A stretch of 64,000 nt of DNA, taken from the NCBI RefSeq assembly GCF_025149785.1, contig NZ_CP102277.1:3100001-3164000 (forward strand), written 5' to 3'. The position numbers were made by a program, and so were the translations under genes. Shown here one piece after another: positions 36,463 through 45,373 of this stretch (position 1 is the stretch's first letter; every line of letters begins with the position of its first letter). The notes under the pieces are model-generated. The model saw only the letters and a program-made list of their open reading frames with translations. It was not told the origin of the DNA and searched no databases. The DNA is from Coprococcus comes ATCC 27758. Its GTDB lineage: Bacteria; Bacillota; Clostridia; Lachnospirales; Lachnospiraceae.

Positions 36463-37620
36463 TTACTCTTCTTTCGGCAATCCTTCTACCTCCACTCCCC
36501 ATTCTTTCATTTTTTCCAGAAACAGCTCTTTGTTAATCTCATGCAACGCATCCTTCTCTCCATACATTTTCCCAAACACTTCAAAGTTTGCTACAAAGCT
36601 ACTGTATGGGTGCAAAGATGCATAGCTGAAAGTTTCACTTGCAGAACTGCTATTCCCAGATTTTTTCTTGATGAATAAAACGCCCTCTCCGCAATGACTT
36701 TCCTCCGATGCAACCAGTTTTACCCGCAAATCCTTCCACAAATAACGTTTTGACAGGAAAAGAAACTTTCGGATACAGCCTTTTTCATCCATCTTTAAAC
36801 GGTAACTTTTTCTACTGGTTACTACCACATAAACTGGAACAAGAGCTATAAAAAATGGAATAAAGATAGCAATCAGTACTGGATTCTTCCAGATAAAGAT
36901 TGGATATATGATAAAACTTAAAAGTAAAATCCAAACAGCAGCCGCGAGTAAGATCCAGGCGGTTCCATTTCTTCTGGACTGTAATCTTCCCTTTTTGTCC
37001 TGAAAAATAGCCCAGTTTTTCGGGCGCTCTGTTTCAAAATCAACTCCCCATTCTTTTAATTTGGAAAGCAACTCTTCTTTTTCGACCGCCATTATTTCAG
37101 CATTTATATATTGCTGAGTTTTTTGATTAGCCAAAATAGGTCTATGCATCTTAAAATTAATAACAACACTGCCAGAAGGATATCTTATGGAAAAAAGTTC
37201 ACAATTACTGTTTTGTCTCGGTTGATGCTTGTGCTTCGTAAGAAATAATCCCTCATCATAACAATACTCTCCTATATTTTTTCGTACTTGTCTGAATTTA
37301 AAATCATTCCAACCATACTTTTTTTCTTTAAACCATAACTTAATCAAAATCCCCGTTTTATCCAATACTAATTCTCGTCCTATATTTCGCCAAATACGAT
37401 AAATATCTAATATGAATAATATTGTAACTATTATCAAAGGACTGCTTAATAATTCTATTTCCCATTTAGGCACCGATGATGGATATAACAAAACAAAACT
37501 AATCCCTGCTATTATCCCCACACTACCAATAACATGTGACGTCGTATCAGCCTTTATTTCCTGTATCCATTCCTTATCTGATTTTATAACTATTATTTCG
37601 CTATTTTCTTTTTGTTCCAT
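36463..37620 (-). CDS. Putative immunity protein 1, partner of the full-length Rhs
   Basis: The 385-residue product (from MEQKENSEIIVIKSDKEW) lies 43-60 bp after the stop of the complete Rhs gene. The plan is as in the other copies: membrane pair, LDKTGILIKLWFKEKKYGWN and LLSKLKEWGVDFE in half one, then a second membrane pair and CGEGVLFIKKKSG to MKEWGVEVEGLPKEE in half two. Being a multi-pass membrane protein paired with a hydrophobic toxin domain, it probably neutralises the toxin in the membrane (inference). Confidence 0.8.
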   Translation of the reverse strand: MEQKENSEIIVIKSDKEWIQEIKADTTSHVIGSVGIIAGISFVLLYPSSVPKWEIELLSSPLIIVTILFILDIYRIWRNIGRELVLDKTGILIKLWFKEKKYGWNDFKFRQVRKNIGEYCYDEGLFLTKHKHQPRQNSNCELFSIRYPSGSVVINFKMHRPILANQKTQQYINAEIMAVEKEELLSKLKEWGVDFETERPKNWAIFQDKKGRLQSRRNGTAWILLAAAVWILLLSFIIYPIFIWKNPVLIAIFIPFFIALVPVYVVVTSRKSYRLKMDEKGCIRKFLFLSKRYLWKDLRVKLVASEESHCGEGVLFIKKKSGNSSSASETFSYASLHPYSSFVANFEVFGKMYGEKDALHEINKELFLEKMKEWGVEVEGLPKEE

Positions 37621-37636
37621 TACCTGACCTTTCACA

Positions 37637-37664
37637 GAAAGAGCAAATAACTCTTTGCTCTTTC
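37637..37664 (-). other. Conserved toxin-immunity hairpin, copy 5
   Basis: GAAAGAGCAAA pairs perfectly with TTTGCTCTTTC. It directly follows the full-length Rhs stop codon and precedes the immunity gene. Confidence 0.65.
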
Positions 37665-37680
37665 CATACTTATATTGCTT

Positions 37681-40600
37681 TTATCTTTCTCTCAATTGAT
37701 TCATCTTAAATATAAAATACCTTAACGCTCTCTCTTTTTGCTTCTTTCCACTATTTTTATTTATTGATTTTGACTTTCTTTGATTCTGCGTATGATTTTT
37801 CTTCGTATTTGTTTTTTGATGTGAAAATGATGCCACTATACCTGTTGTAGTCAAACTATTTCCCATTCCAAAAATGCCTGTTGATATTTTATTCACTACT
37901 ATAGGTATATCTGACTTCACTCCTATTAATGAACTAACACTTACAGCCGTACATACTATCGTCATTCCACCTTTCCATAATGCTGTTTTCAAATTATCTC
38001 CACAAAATAAACTATAAAAAGTAGTTCCCACTCCTGATATAAGAATACTAGCTACTGTTGCATAAAAATTATTTTTTATGCAACCACCAACGAAACCAGC
38101 TGCGGCAGCAATTACCAAGTCTCCAATTCCAAACTCCTGTCCCGTTGCCTTTGCCGCAATATAACATGTCGCCACGTTTGTTACCATTCCGAGTACACCA
38201 AGCCCCACTTGAGCTACTGTAATCACAAACATCCCAGCATCATCCCGATACATCACTGGATTATCATCACAGTAAGCATACAGATTCTTCTCCGTCAGCT
38301 GCTCTGGATCCTTCGTCAGTACACTCGCATCATCTGCATTCAGGAATCTTCTCACCTTCGGGTCGTAGTATCTTGTCTGCAGATAATACAGTCCCGTCTC
38401 CTGATCGTAATAGTAGCCTCTGTACCGCAGCGGATTGATCTGTGCAAGACCGAATCCTGATGCATCTGATGACACCAGAACTTCTCCCCATGCATCATAT
38501 CTATATACTACAACCTGGCTTCCTTTACTGTCAACAATCCCGATGATGTCTCCCTGAAGATTGGTCTGGTAGAAATACATTTTTTCCTGATACTCAAAGG
38601 CAAACGGTGTCCCTTTCTCATCATACAGGAAGTCCATTCTCTCTCCGCCTTCTTCTTTCTGGGCTATGATCTTATCCCCATCCAGATAGAAGCGGGTTAC
38701 CTTGTCTCCAACGGTCTTCTGGATTCTTCTTCCGTCATTGTCATAGACGTACTGGCTGAGTGTTCCGCTCTTCTTCAGAGTCTTTAACTGCCGTCCCTTT
38801 TCCCAGGTCAGGCTCATTCCCATATAGGAAAGCGGATTTCCCATCGCATCATAGGTTATAGCCTTTCCATTGAAAGAGGTCAACTGATCTTTCCAGTCTG
38901 AGTTGTAGGTATAGGTATCCGTGCCTCTCAGCTCTTCCACTCCATTTACCTGATCATATTTCTTGTTTTCCAGAAGATTTCCTCCCAGATCATACGTATA
39001 GGTATAAGTGGTTCCTCTGACTGCATCTTCTTCCCGGATCACCTGATTCATTCCATTGTAAGTATAAAGCATATGATCCGTTACCTTTCCTGTATCCAGT
39101 GCTTTTGTACAGATTTCCAGAATGTTGCCTCGTCCGTCATATGTGTAAGCAGTCTCTTTTCCATTTTCCGTGATCGTTCCTACCAGTGCTGTTGTGGTTC
39201 CTTCTTTTATTCCCTGCACATAAGTATATGTGATCTCCTTCTTTTTGCCGGACGGATAGATCTGTGTTTTCTTCTTGCATCGTCCCAGCAGGTCATATGC
39301 ATACTCTATACAGGTCTTTCCGTCTATCTGCATGCCATATCCAAGTCCCGGTTTCTGCTGTTTTGCCACGTCTCCGTAGAGATATCTGGTCTGATGTCCG
39401 GTTCCGTCCACACGGTACTGCTTCTGTGCCACCCGGTTCTTGTCATCATAGGTGACTTTCACCTTCAATCCATCAGTGGATCTGCTTTCCAGAAGTCTTC
39501 CGATCAGGTCATACTGATAGCGGGTTTCCAGCTGTGTCCGCTCATCTTTGTGGACTGCAATATTTCCATAATGATCATACACATTGGTGAAAAGCTTTTC
39601 TTCTGTACCGTCTTTATGGATCAGATACTGCCCGGTCAGGCGTTCTTCCGCATCGTAGACATTGCGGAGCGTTTCTCCTGTTGCAAAAGTCAGCCGGTCT
39701 TCCAGCCCGTTTTTATTTCGGTAGGTCACTTCCTTCAGGATCTTTCCATTCAAGGTAACACCGGTCTGGTTTCCATATGCATCATAAGCATAACCATAAG
39801 TGACGCCATTTCGTGTGATCGTTTTGATCTTATCCTGTTCGTAGGTGTACTGAAGCACATAATCTTTTCCATCTGCATTCTTCTTTACACGGATCAGCTG
39901 ATCTGTATTTTTGTCATAATCATAGGTGGTCGTATATCCTTCCGCATCCGTAACCGAAGTCAGCAAACGATTCTTTTCATCATAGGCATAGGTATTGCTG
40001 TATCCTCTTCCATCCGTGATCTTTTTGACCTGTCTTCCATCGGAAGTATATTCCATCGAAGATTCCATGCGGTCACTGTAGCTTTCCAGGATCCACCATT
40101 TATGGGTCGGTGTGCCGGAATGGTCAGAAAATACCAGTTCTGTTCCCGCTGTATAGGTCTGACCTTTTACCGTCAGTTCTTTTTCTCCTGCTTTACAGAT
40201 TACAAGATATCCGGTTCCTTTTCCTTCTTCGATCTCCGTAAAACCAAACAGCTGGTTTGCCGCACCTGCTGAATATTTCTGGAGGATCAGGGTGTCTGCG
40301 GAAGTGGCTCTTGCCAGAACCATTCCAGGTGCGTGAAGCGGCTCCATCGTATAATACTTCTCTTCTCTCTTTTTGAGTCGGAACATCTGATTCGTTTTAC
40401 AGTTCTTATAATACTGATTTACCCGGTTGCCTTCCACTGTTCCATAATTATGGACATCTATATACTGACCGGAATGGCGCACTCGTACACTTACTACCAG
40501 CCCGTCTGCCGGAACATCTGAGACGGTTCCTTCATCTGCCGGTTCAAAGTACCAGCACTGTCCCGGATTATCATCTGCCAATGTACAGCTTGTCACCGGA

Positions 40601-43600
40601 GTTCTGGACTCGGAACTCTTTTTCTCATTGGTCATACCTTTTTTGTCTGATGTGAATTTTTCACTGATCTGGTAACTTCCGTCACTCTTTGGCTGAAGCT
40701 TCCATCTCTGCGCATCGGTTCCATTGTCTGTGAAAATCTGGATTGTGGTTCCATCTGCTGTATTTGCATTTTTCACATCCAGACACATTGCCGGGGCATT
40801 CTGCGGCTGTAGTTTAAAGTATCCGTCATCGCAGGCAGTCACTTTCCACTGCTGTGCCTTGGTTCCATTGAACGGGAACAGTTGAATGACTGTTCCGGAA
40901 TCGGTTCCACCATTCTGTACGTCCAGATAGTTTCCGGATATTTTTTCACGGATATAATAGATTCTCTCGGAAGTAACTGCCCCCAGATGTCTGCCGCCTT
41001 CTACACGCATATGGACCGGCTGCCCTTCGTCTGCCACCTTTTCGAGATACCAGCTCTGACCTCCATGGCTGTCGGATGCCGTTATATTTTTCAGTGCTTC
41101 TCCGGATGCCGTACTCTTCTTTTCGTTTGCAATGCATTTCTGTGTCCCCGTCAGTTTATTCAGGATTTTCCAGGTGCCGTCACTGTTCTTCTGCATCCTC
41201 CATTTCTGGGCATCGGTTCCATTATCGGTAAAGATCTGGATTGCAGCTCCGTCTGCTGTCGATGCATCTTTCAGATCTAACCGCATGTCCGGCGCATTCT
41301 GCGGTTCCAGATTCCAGTATCCTTCTTCTGCCTTGGTAATTCTCCATCTCTGAGATACCGTACCGTTAAAGGCAAACAGCTGAACGGTTGTCCAGGAGGA
41401 TGTCCTTCCATCCCGCACATCCATATAGTTGCCGGAGCTCTTTTCCCGAAGGTAATACAGCTCTCCTTCTGTGATCTCTGTTACCGGGACTCTCTTTGTA
41501 TTGTATTCAAAAGAATATCTGACACCTTCTGAATTGGCAGCCAGTTTGAGATGATTTTTGTCATCATAACCGTACTCAAAAGATGTCCCGTCTATTTCTC
41601 CAAGCCGGGTGAGATTTCCTCGTTTGTTGTAACTGAAGCCGGATTTCTCTGCTGCATCCTTTGCGCCCGACAGGTTGCCTTCTCCATCATATACATAGCT
41701 TTCCCCGTCATCGCGTATCAGCTGCACGCCATCATAGTACACCTTATTCATCTGGTTATCGTAATACAGATATACCTGGATCTCTTTATAAGCCTCCTCG
41801 GTACGGAATACGCCGCTGACAAACTGCCAGTCAAGAATGTTCGGATTGCAGTTAAAATGATGCCATTTTTCTTTTCCGGATGTGCCGGTTACTTTTACTG
41901 ACAATGAGAACTTCTTTCCCGGAATACCGCATCCTTTTACCCAGCTGCTCACACTGTAGACTTCATCTTTTTTCCCACTGACATGGACCGTCTGGCTGCA
42001 ATATAAGCTCTTGTCCCATCGTCCGGAGATCGTTGCGCACCTTCCTTTTCCCGTCACACCGGCAACTCTGGATCCGGTTACATCTCCTGCATAATTCCAG
42101 CAGTCCGGCTGACTTGTGCTGCCCAGTTCGAATCCCGGATTTGTGATCAGGTTCAGCTTGTTTGCAGCGTTTCCTGTTTCCAGCTGCGCTCCGCTGACAT
42201 AGAGGGTTCCTGTTCCCTCAGTGATACCGGCACATACCGTAACACTTCCTGCTGCCGCTAAGGTAAACTGCAGCTGATGGCGTTCCCATCCGTTCTCCAT
42301 TTCCGGATCTGTCGTTCCGGAGATTACAGAAGCTTCTTCTGTTCTGCTTCCATCCGCCATGAGGATCATTAGACCAGCCCTGCTGTTTTCGGCATTCTCT
42401 GTTTTCAGATATGCGGAAAAGGTATAAGTTCCCGTCTCAAGCGTTACATCCTGACAGATTCCTTTTTCAGATTCTGCTCCTGTTTTGGTCAGTTTTGCAC
42501 TTTTAGTTCCTGCATATCCCTCCGCTTTTGCAATACTGCTTCTGGTTCCGTTCGTCAGATTTTTCTGGTACCAGTTTCCATCCCCGTAAGCACTGTCAAA
42601 TAATGGATTCTTCAGCAAATGACAGACTGTCTTCTGAACCTTTCCTTCTTTGTCCAGCTTATGGTTCTTGCTTCCGGATGTGTAATAAGTATAATTGTTC
42701 GCACAGCCATCCTGATCCATAACATCGGTCGGGCGCCCCATGTTGTCGAAATGATAGGTGATTTTCCGGTTATCTCCGGTCTGTGCAATCTCTCCGTCCA
42801 GTCCCGGGGTCTCAAATACAGTAGTATTCCCATTCTCATAGGATACTTTCATCTCCTGTCCTGCTTTATTGCCGGAACCATATTCCGCGATCCGGCTAAC
42901 CCTTGGTACACGGAAGTCGTTCTTATACTCATACTTAAGACCATATCCATCCGGGTTCGTCACACTGGTTAAACGGTGGCTTGCATCATATCCGAAGCTG
43001 CTTGTCCTTCCATCCGGATAAGTAATGGATGTCAGATTGCCTGCACTGTCATATGCATACTTTGTAAGGCGGCCTGCCATATCTTTTACTGCGGATACAC
43101 GTACCGTATTTCCTGCTGTCTCATACTGGATCTCCAGTCTTGCTCCACTGGAATCCTCCACATAGCTGATCACCTGTTTTCCGGAAATGGTCTGATATAC
43201 ATATTTGATCTGATTTTCATCCAGATCTCTGACAAATCTCAGATAACCGTCTTTTCCAAAGCAGTACCGTACCCTGTCTTTTGTTTCCATGGTTCTCGCA
43301 TAGCTGTCGTCATACCCGGATTCTACCGTAATCACAAGTCCAAGTCCGTCTTCATCCTTTAACTTATTGCCATCATTTGTGTCTTTATAGAAATAATGCT
43401 TTGTGCCGTCTTCATCTGTGTATACATAAGGATATTCTTTGATTCCGGTTGTGTCCAGACGCTGCACACAGCTCAGTCTCCATCCGTATCCCTGTCCGAG
43501 ATTCGTTCCGGCTTCGCTGGAATTATAAACATGACTGATCTCTGCCTGCATGGCTCCGCCGGTTGTCACTGCATCCTCATGGATCCATACCTGATTGCCG

Positions 43601-45204
43601 GTAAAGTCATTGGTATGTCCATTTCCCGCACGTCCTGCAGACTGCTCATGGTAGCTCTGATAATCCTCCAGTCCGTTTACATTTCGATAATAAAAGACTC
43701 CGCTCGGAAACTGATCTGTTGAAATCTTTGGATAATCCGATGCATAAAATCTGGCAAACGCTGTCTTTGTAAGATCGCTTTCATTTTCATACATACCGCG
43801 CAGCATGATTCCATAATTATTTCCCGTATTGTACCACTGTCTTACCAGTCGAGTCACGTCAAACCCGATCGGCGTGATCGTAATCGTATTGCCGTTCTGT
43901 ACCTGTTTCACTTCTTTATAATCCAGTACATTTCCTGATACAGATGGCTGATTGTGCCAGCGCACATCCTTTTCTGTCCAGTTATTCAGGATCTCATTTG
44001 CAACAAGCGGAAGTTTTGCGATTCCATAACTGGAATACTCATACTGCCAGAGATACATGGTCGCTGCATACAGGATAGAACCTTTTCCGATGTCCGGCAG
44101 ATTTCGGAATCGGAGCAATGACCTGCAGTTTCCAAGTGCAGTTGACTTCCCTGCCACAAAAGAGCCATATGCATAAACACTACTCGGGTCAGCCGAAGAA
44201 TCCGTTCCGCCTGTAAAAATGTAGGTATCCTCAATATTGGTTTTTGTTTTACTGGTTTCTGTCATCGGATCGATAATAATCGGATAACTTCTGTCATCGG
44301 CAAGCAGCCATTCTTTTTCTGCTTTGACAGTAACTTTGCATCCTCCTTCTTCTGCTTCTATAAGCAGTTCCACTTCCTGTGACACGCATCCTTTTGCATC
44401 ATACATATATGGCTTGTCAAACCAGAAGATTCTCTGATTCTCACTGTAAAGTCCCAGACTGCCGTCTTCTTCCTTCTTCATTTCCATATCTGTATATCTA
44501 AGATGGAAGATCAGCTCCTGCTCTGCAGCCTGTGCCGTTTTCAGACGGATATTTTCTTTTAAGCGCTGACTCTGAAGGGTATAATGTACATTCACGCCCG
44601 GAAGAATTTCTTCATACATCCCTTCACTTGTCAGATGCTTTACCCCCATCTTCTGCTGGATCTCTTTGACTTCCGGCATATCTTTACTGCCTCCGTCTGC
44701 CGGAGTGTCTTCTGAAGCCGGTGGAAGGATGGTAACTTCATCCCCCGTCTCGTCACCTGAACCCTCTGTCGGCTCATCCTCCGGAATATCCTTTCTCCAT
44801 GTCTCCTCGTAGAGTTCTTCTGGGCCTTTCGGGAATTCCTCTTCAGTTAATATCTGAAAACTGCTTTTTCCTGTTCTTGCCTGCCTTGCGCTTCTTGCCA
44901 ATACCACATTTTCTTCCATTGTCCATGAAACTTTTTTCCCATCTTTTTCCATGCTTACAAGCGTATTCTCTCCTGTCTGCTTCGCAAAACATACCTGTAA
45001 ATCAGATGCCTTATTCTGGTAGCACTCTTTTCCATCCTTTGATACTGCTTCCAGCCGGTTATCAATTTCTTCCCATCCACTTTCCGTCTCATAATGAACC
45101 GGTTCCGGATAGACCGCCGCGGCAGTTCCTTTTTCAGGCAGCATGAAATGCTTTGTATACCGGTCACGTTTTTCTGTAATTTCCTGTAATACTTTTTCTT
45201 TCAT
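37681..45204 (-). CDS. Full-length Rhs/YD-repeat polymorphic toxin
   Basis: A 2507-residue protein. Approximate order: N-terminal region without a signal peptide (MKEKVLQEITEKRDRYTKHF, 1-315); DNRLRE-type beta domain (317-490); first YD repeats (~690-870); two carbohydrate-binding-like beta domains (~885-1190, with LNLITNPGFELGS); three ricin-type beta-trefoil repeats starting near 1246, 1413 and 1567 (SGNYMDV, QRWRI, QNAP motifs); YD repeats to ~2250; the core end TRYYDPKVRRFLNADDASVL; and a C-terminal domain from ~2325. That domain is glycine-rich and hydrophobic (VGLGVLGMVTNVATCYIAAK) with a lysine-rich tail ending FKMNQLRER. It probably acts on membranes. AGAAGGAG sets the start. WapA/Rhs homologues deliver C-terminal toxins to neighbours. 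Confidence 0.92.
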   Translation of the reverse strand: MKEKVLQEITEKRDRYTKHFMLPEKGTAAAVYPEPVHYETESGWEEIDNRLEAVSKDGKECYQNKASDLQVCFAKQTGENTLVSMEKDGKKVSWTMEENVVLARSARQARTGKSSFQILTEEEFPKGPEELYEETWRKDIPEDEPTEGSGDETGDEVTILPPASEDTPADGGSKDMPEVKEIQQKMGVKHLTSEGMYEEILPGVNVHYTLQSQRLKENIRLKTAQAAEQELIFHLRYTDMEMKKEEDGSLGLYSENQRIFWFDKPYMYDAKGCVSQEVELLIEAEEGGCKVTVKAEKEWLLADDRSYPIIIDPMTETSKTKTNIEDTYIFTGGTDSSADPSSVYAYGSFVAGKSTALGNCRSLLRFRNLPDIGKGSILYAATMYLWQYEYSSYGIAKLPLVANEILNNWTEKDVRWHNQPSVSGNVLDYKEVKQVQNGNTITITPIGFDVTRLVRQWYNTGNNYGIMLRGMYENESDLTKTAFARFYASDYPKISTDQFPSGVFYYRNVNGLEDYQSYHEQSAGRAGNGHTNDFTGNQVWIHEDAVTTGGAMQAEISHVYNSSEAGTNLGQGYGWRLSCVQRLDTTGIKEYPYVYTDEDGTKHYFYKDTNDGNKLKDEDGLGLVITVESGYDDSYARTMETKDRVRYCFGKDGYLRFVRDLDENQIKYVYQTISGKQVISYVEDSSGARLEIQYETAGNTVRVSAVKDMAGRLTKYAYDSAGNLTSITYPDGRTSSFGYDASHRLTSVTNPDGYGLKYEYKNDFRVPRVSRIAEYGSGNKAGQEMKVSYENGNTTVFETPGLDGEIAQTGDNRKITYHFDNMGRPTDVMDQDGCANNYTYYTSGSKNHKLDKEGKVQKTVCHLLKNPLFDSAYGDGNWYQKNLTNGTRSSIAKAEGYAGTKSAKLTKTGAESEKGICQDVTLETGTYTFSAYLKTENAENSRAGLMILMADGSRTEEASVISGTTDPEMENGWERHQLQFTLAAAGSVTVCAGITEGTGTLYVSGAQLETGNAANKLNLITNPGFELGSTSQPDCWNYAGDVTGSRVAGVTGKGRCATISGRWDKSLYCSQTVHVSGKKDEVYSVSSWVKGCGIPGKKFSLSVKVTGTSGKEKWHHFNCNPNILDWQFVSGVFRTEEAYKEIQVYLYYDNQMNKVYYDGVQLIRDDGESYVYDGEGNLSGAKDAAEKSGFSYNKRGNLTRLGEIDGTSFEYGYDDKNHLKLAANSEGVRYSFEYNTKRVPVTEITEGELYYLREKSSGNYMDVRDGRTSSWTTVQLFAFNGTVSQRWRITKAEEGYWNLEPQNAPDMRLDLKDASTADGAAIQIFTDNGTDAQKWRMQKNSDGTWKILNKLTGTQKCIANEKKSTASGEALKNITASDSHGGQSWYLEKVADEGQPVHMRVEGGRHLGAVTSERIYYIREKISGNYLDVQNGGTDSGTVIQLFPFNGTKAQQWKVTACDDGYFKLQPQNAPAMCLDVKNANTADGTTIQIFTDNGTDAQRWKLQPKSDGSYQISEKFTSDKKGMTNEKKSSESRTPVTSCTLADDNPGQCWYFEPADEGTVSDVPADGLVVSVRVRHSGQYIDVHNYGTVEGNRVNQYYKNCKTNQMFRLKKREEKYYTMEPLHAPGMVLARATSADTLILQKYSAGAANQLFGFTEIEEGKGTGYLVICKAGEKELTVKGQTYTAGTELVFSDHSGTPTHKWWILESYSDRMESSMEYTSDGRQVKKITDGRGYSNTYAYDEKNRLLTSVTDAEGYTTTYDYDKNTDQLIRVKKNADGKDYVLQYTYEQDKIKTITRNGVTYGYAYDAYGNQTGVTLNGKILKEVTYRNKNGLEDRLTFATGETLRNVYDAEERLTGQYLIHKDGTEEKLFTNVYDHYGNIAVHKDERTQLETRYQYDLIGRLLESRSTDGLKVKVTYDDKNRVAQKQYRVDGTGHQTRYLYGDVAKQQKPGLGYGMQIDGKTCIEYAYDLLGRCKKKTQIYPSGKKKEITYTYVQGIKEGTTTALVGTITENGKETAYTYDGRGNILEICTKALDTGKVTDHMLYTYNGMNQVIREEDAVRGTTYTYTYDLGGNLLENKKYDQVNGVEELRGTDTYTYNSDWKDQLTSFNGKAITYDAMGNPLSYMGMSLTWEKGRQLKTLKKSGTLSQYVYDNDGRRIQKTVGDKVTRFYLDGDKIIAQKEEGGERMDFLYDEKGTPFAFEYQEKMYFYQTNLQGDIIGIVDSKGSQVVVYRYDAWGEVLVSSDASGFGLAQINPLRYRGYYYDQETGLYYLQTRYYDPKVRRFLNADDASVLTKDPEQLTEKNLYAYCDDNPVMYRDDAGMFVITVAQVGLGVLGMVTNVATCYIAAKATGQEFGIGDLVIAAAAGFVGGCIKNNFYATVASILISGVGTTFYSLFCGDNLKTALWKGGMTIVCTAVSVSSLIGVKSDIPIVVNKISTGIFGMGNSLTTTGIVASFSHQKTNTKKNHTQNQRKSKSINKNSGKKQKERALRYFIFKMNQLRER

Positions 45205-45333
45205 AGTCTTCTCCTTCTGATCTGTTCTGATTTGTATTTGAACAATAACATTACAGTCAGAAAACGCGCGTATCAGATATCTTTCTCTCTTTCTCTCTGT
45301 CCTGTATCTGTATCGTTCGATGTTATTGTATAT

Positions 45334-45347
45334 CGAACGTACGTTCT
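45334..45347 (-). promoter_or_regulatory. LexA (SOS) box in the Rhs promoter region
   Basis: CGAACGTACGTTCT contains the perfect palindrome GAACGTACGTTC and matches the Gram-positive LexA consensus CGAACRNRYGTTYG at 13 of 14 positions. On the minus strand it lies between a GGGACA -35-like box and a TATACA/TACAAT -10-like box, ~130 bp before the Rhs start. An overlapping CGTTCGAT...ATCGAACG inverted repeat (45314-45321 with 45332-45339) may be a second operator half. Confidence 0.6.
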
Positions 45348-45373
45348 TGCTGTCCCCGATTTGTCCCCTCTTT

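Noticed and set aside
22359-37620. Tandem immunity-gene repeats as a CRISPR-like or simple repeat array
   Set aside because: The repeats are ~1.2-kb homologous genes and ~70-bp hairpins separated by other genes, not short direct repeats with unique spacers.
39073-40272. A 399-codon plus-strand frame opposite the Rhs gene
   Set aside because: It is an antisense shadow of the Rhs core, cysteine/isoleucine-rich, without a ribosome binding site or recognisable domain.
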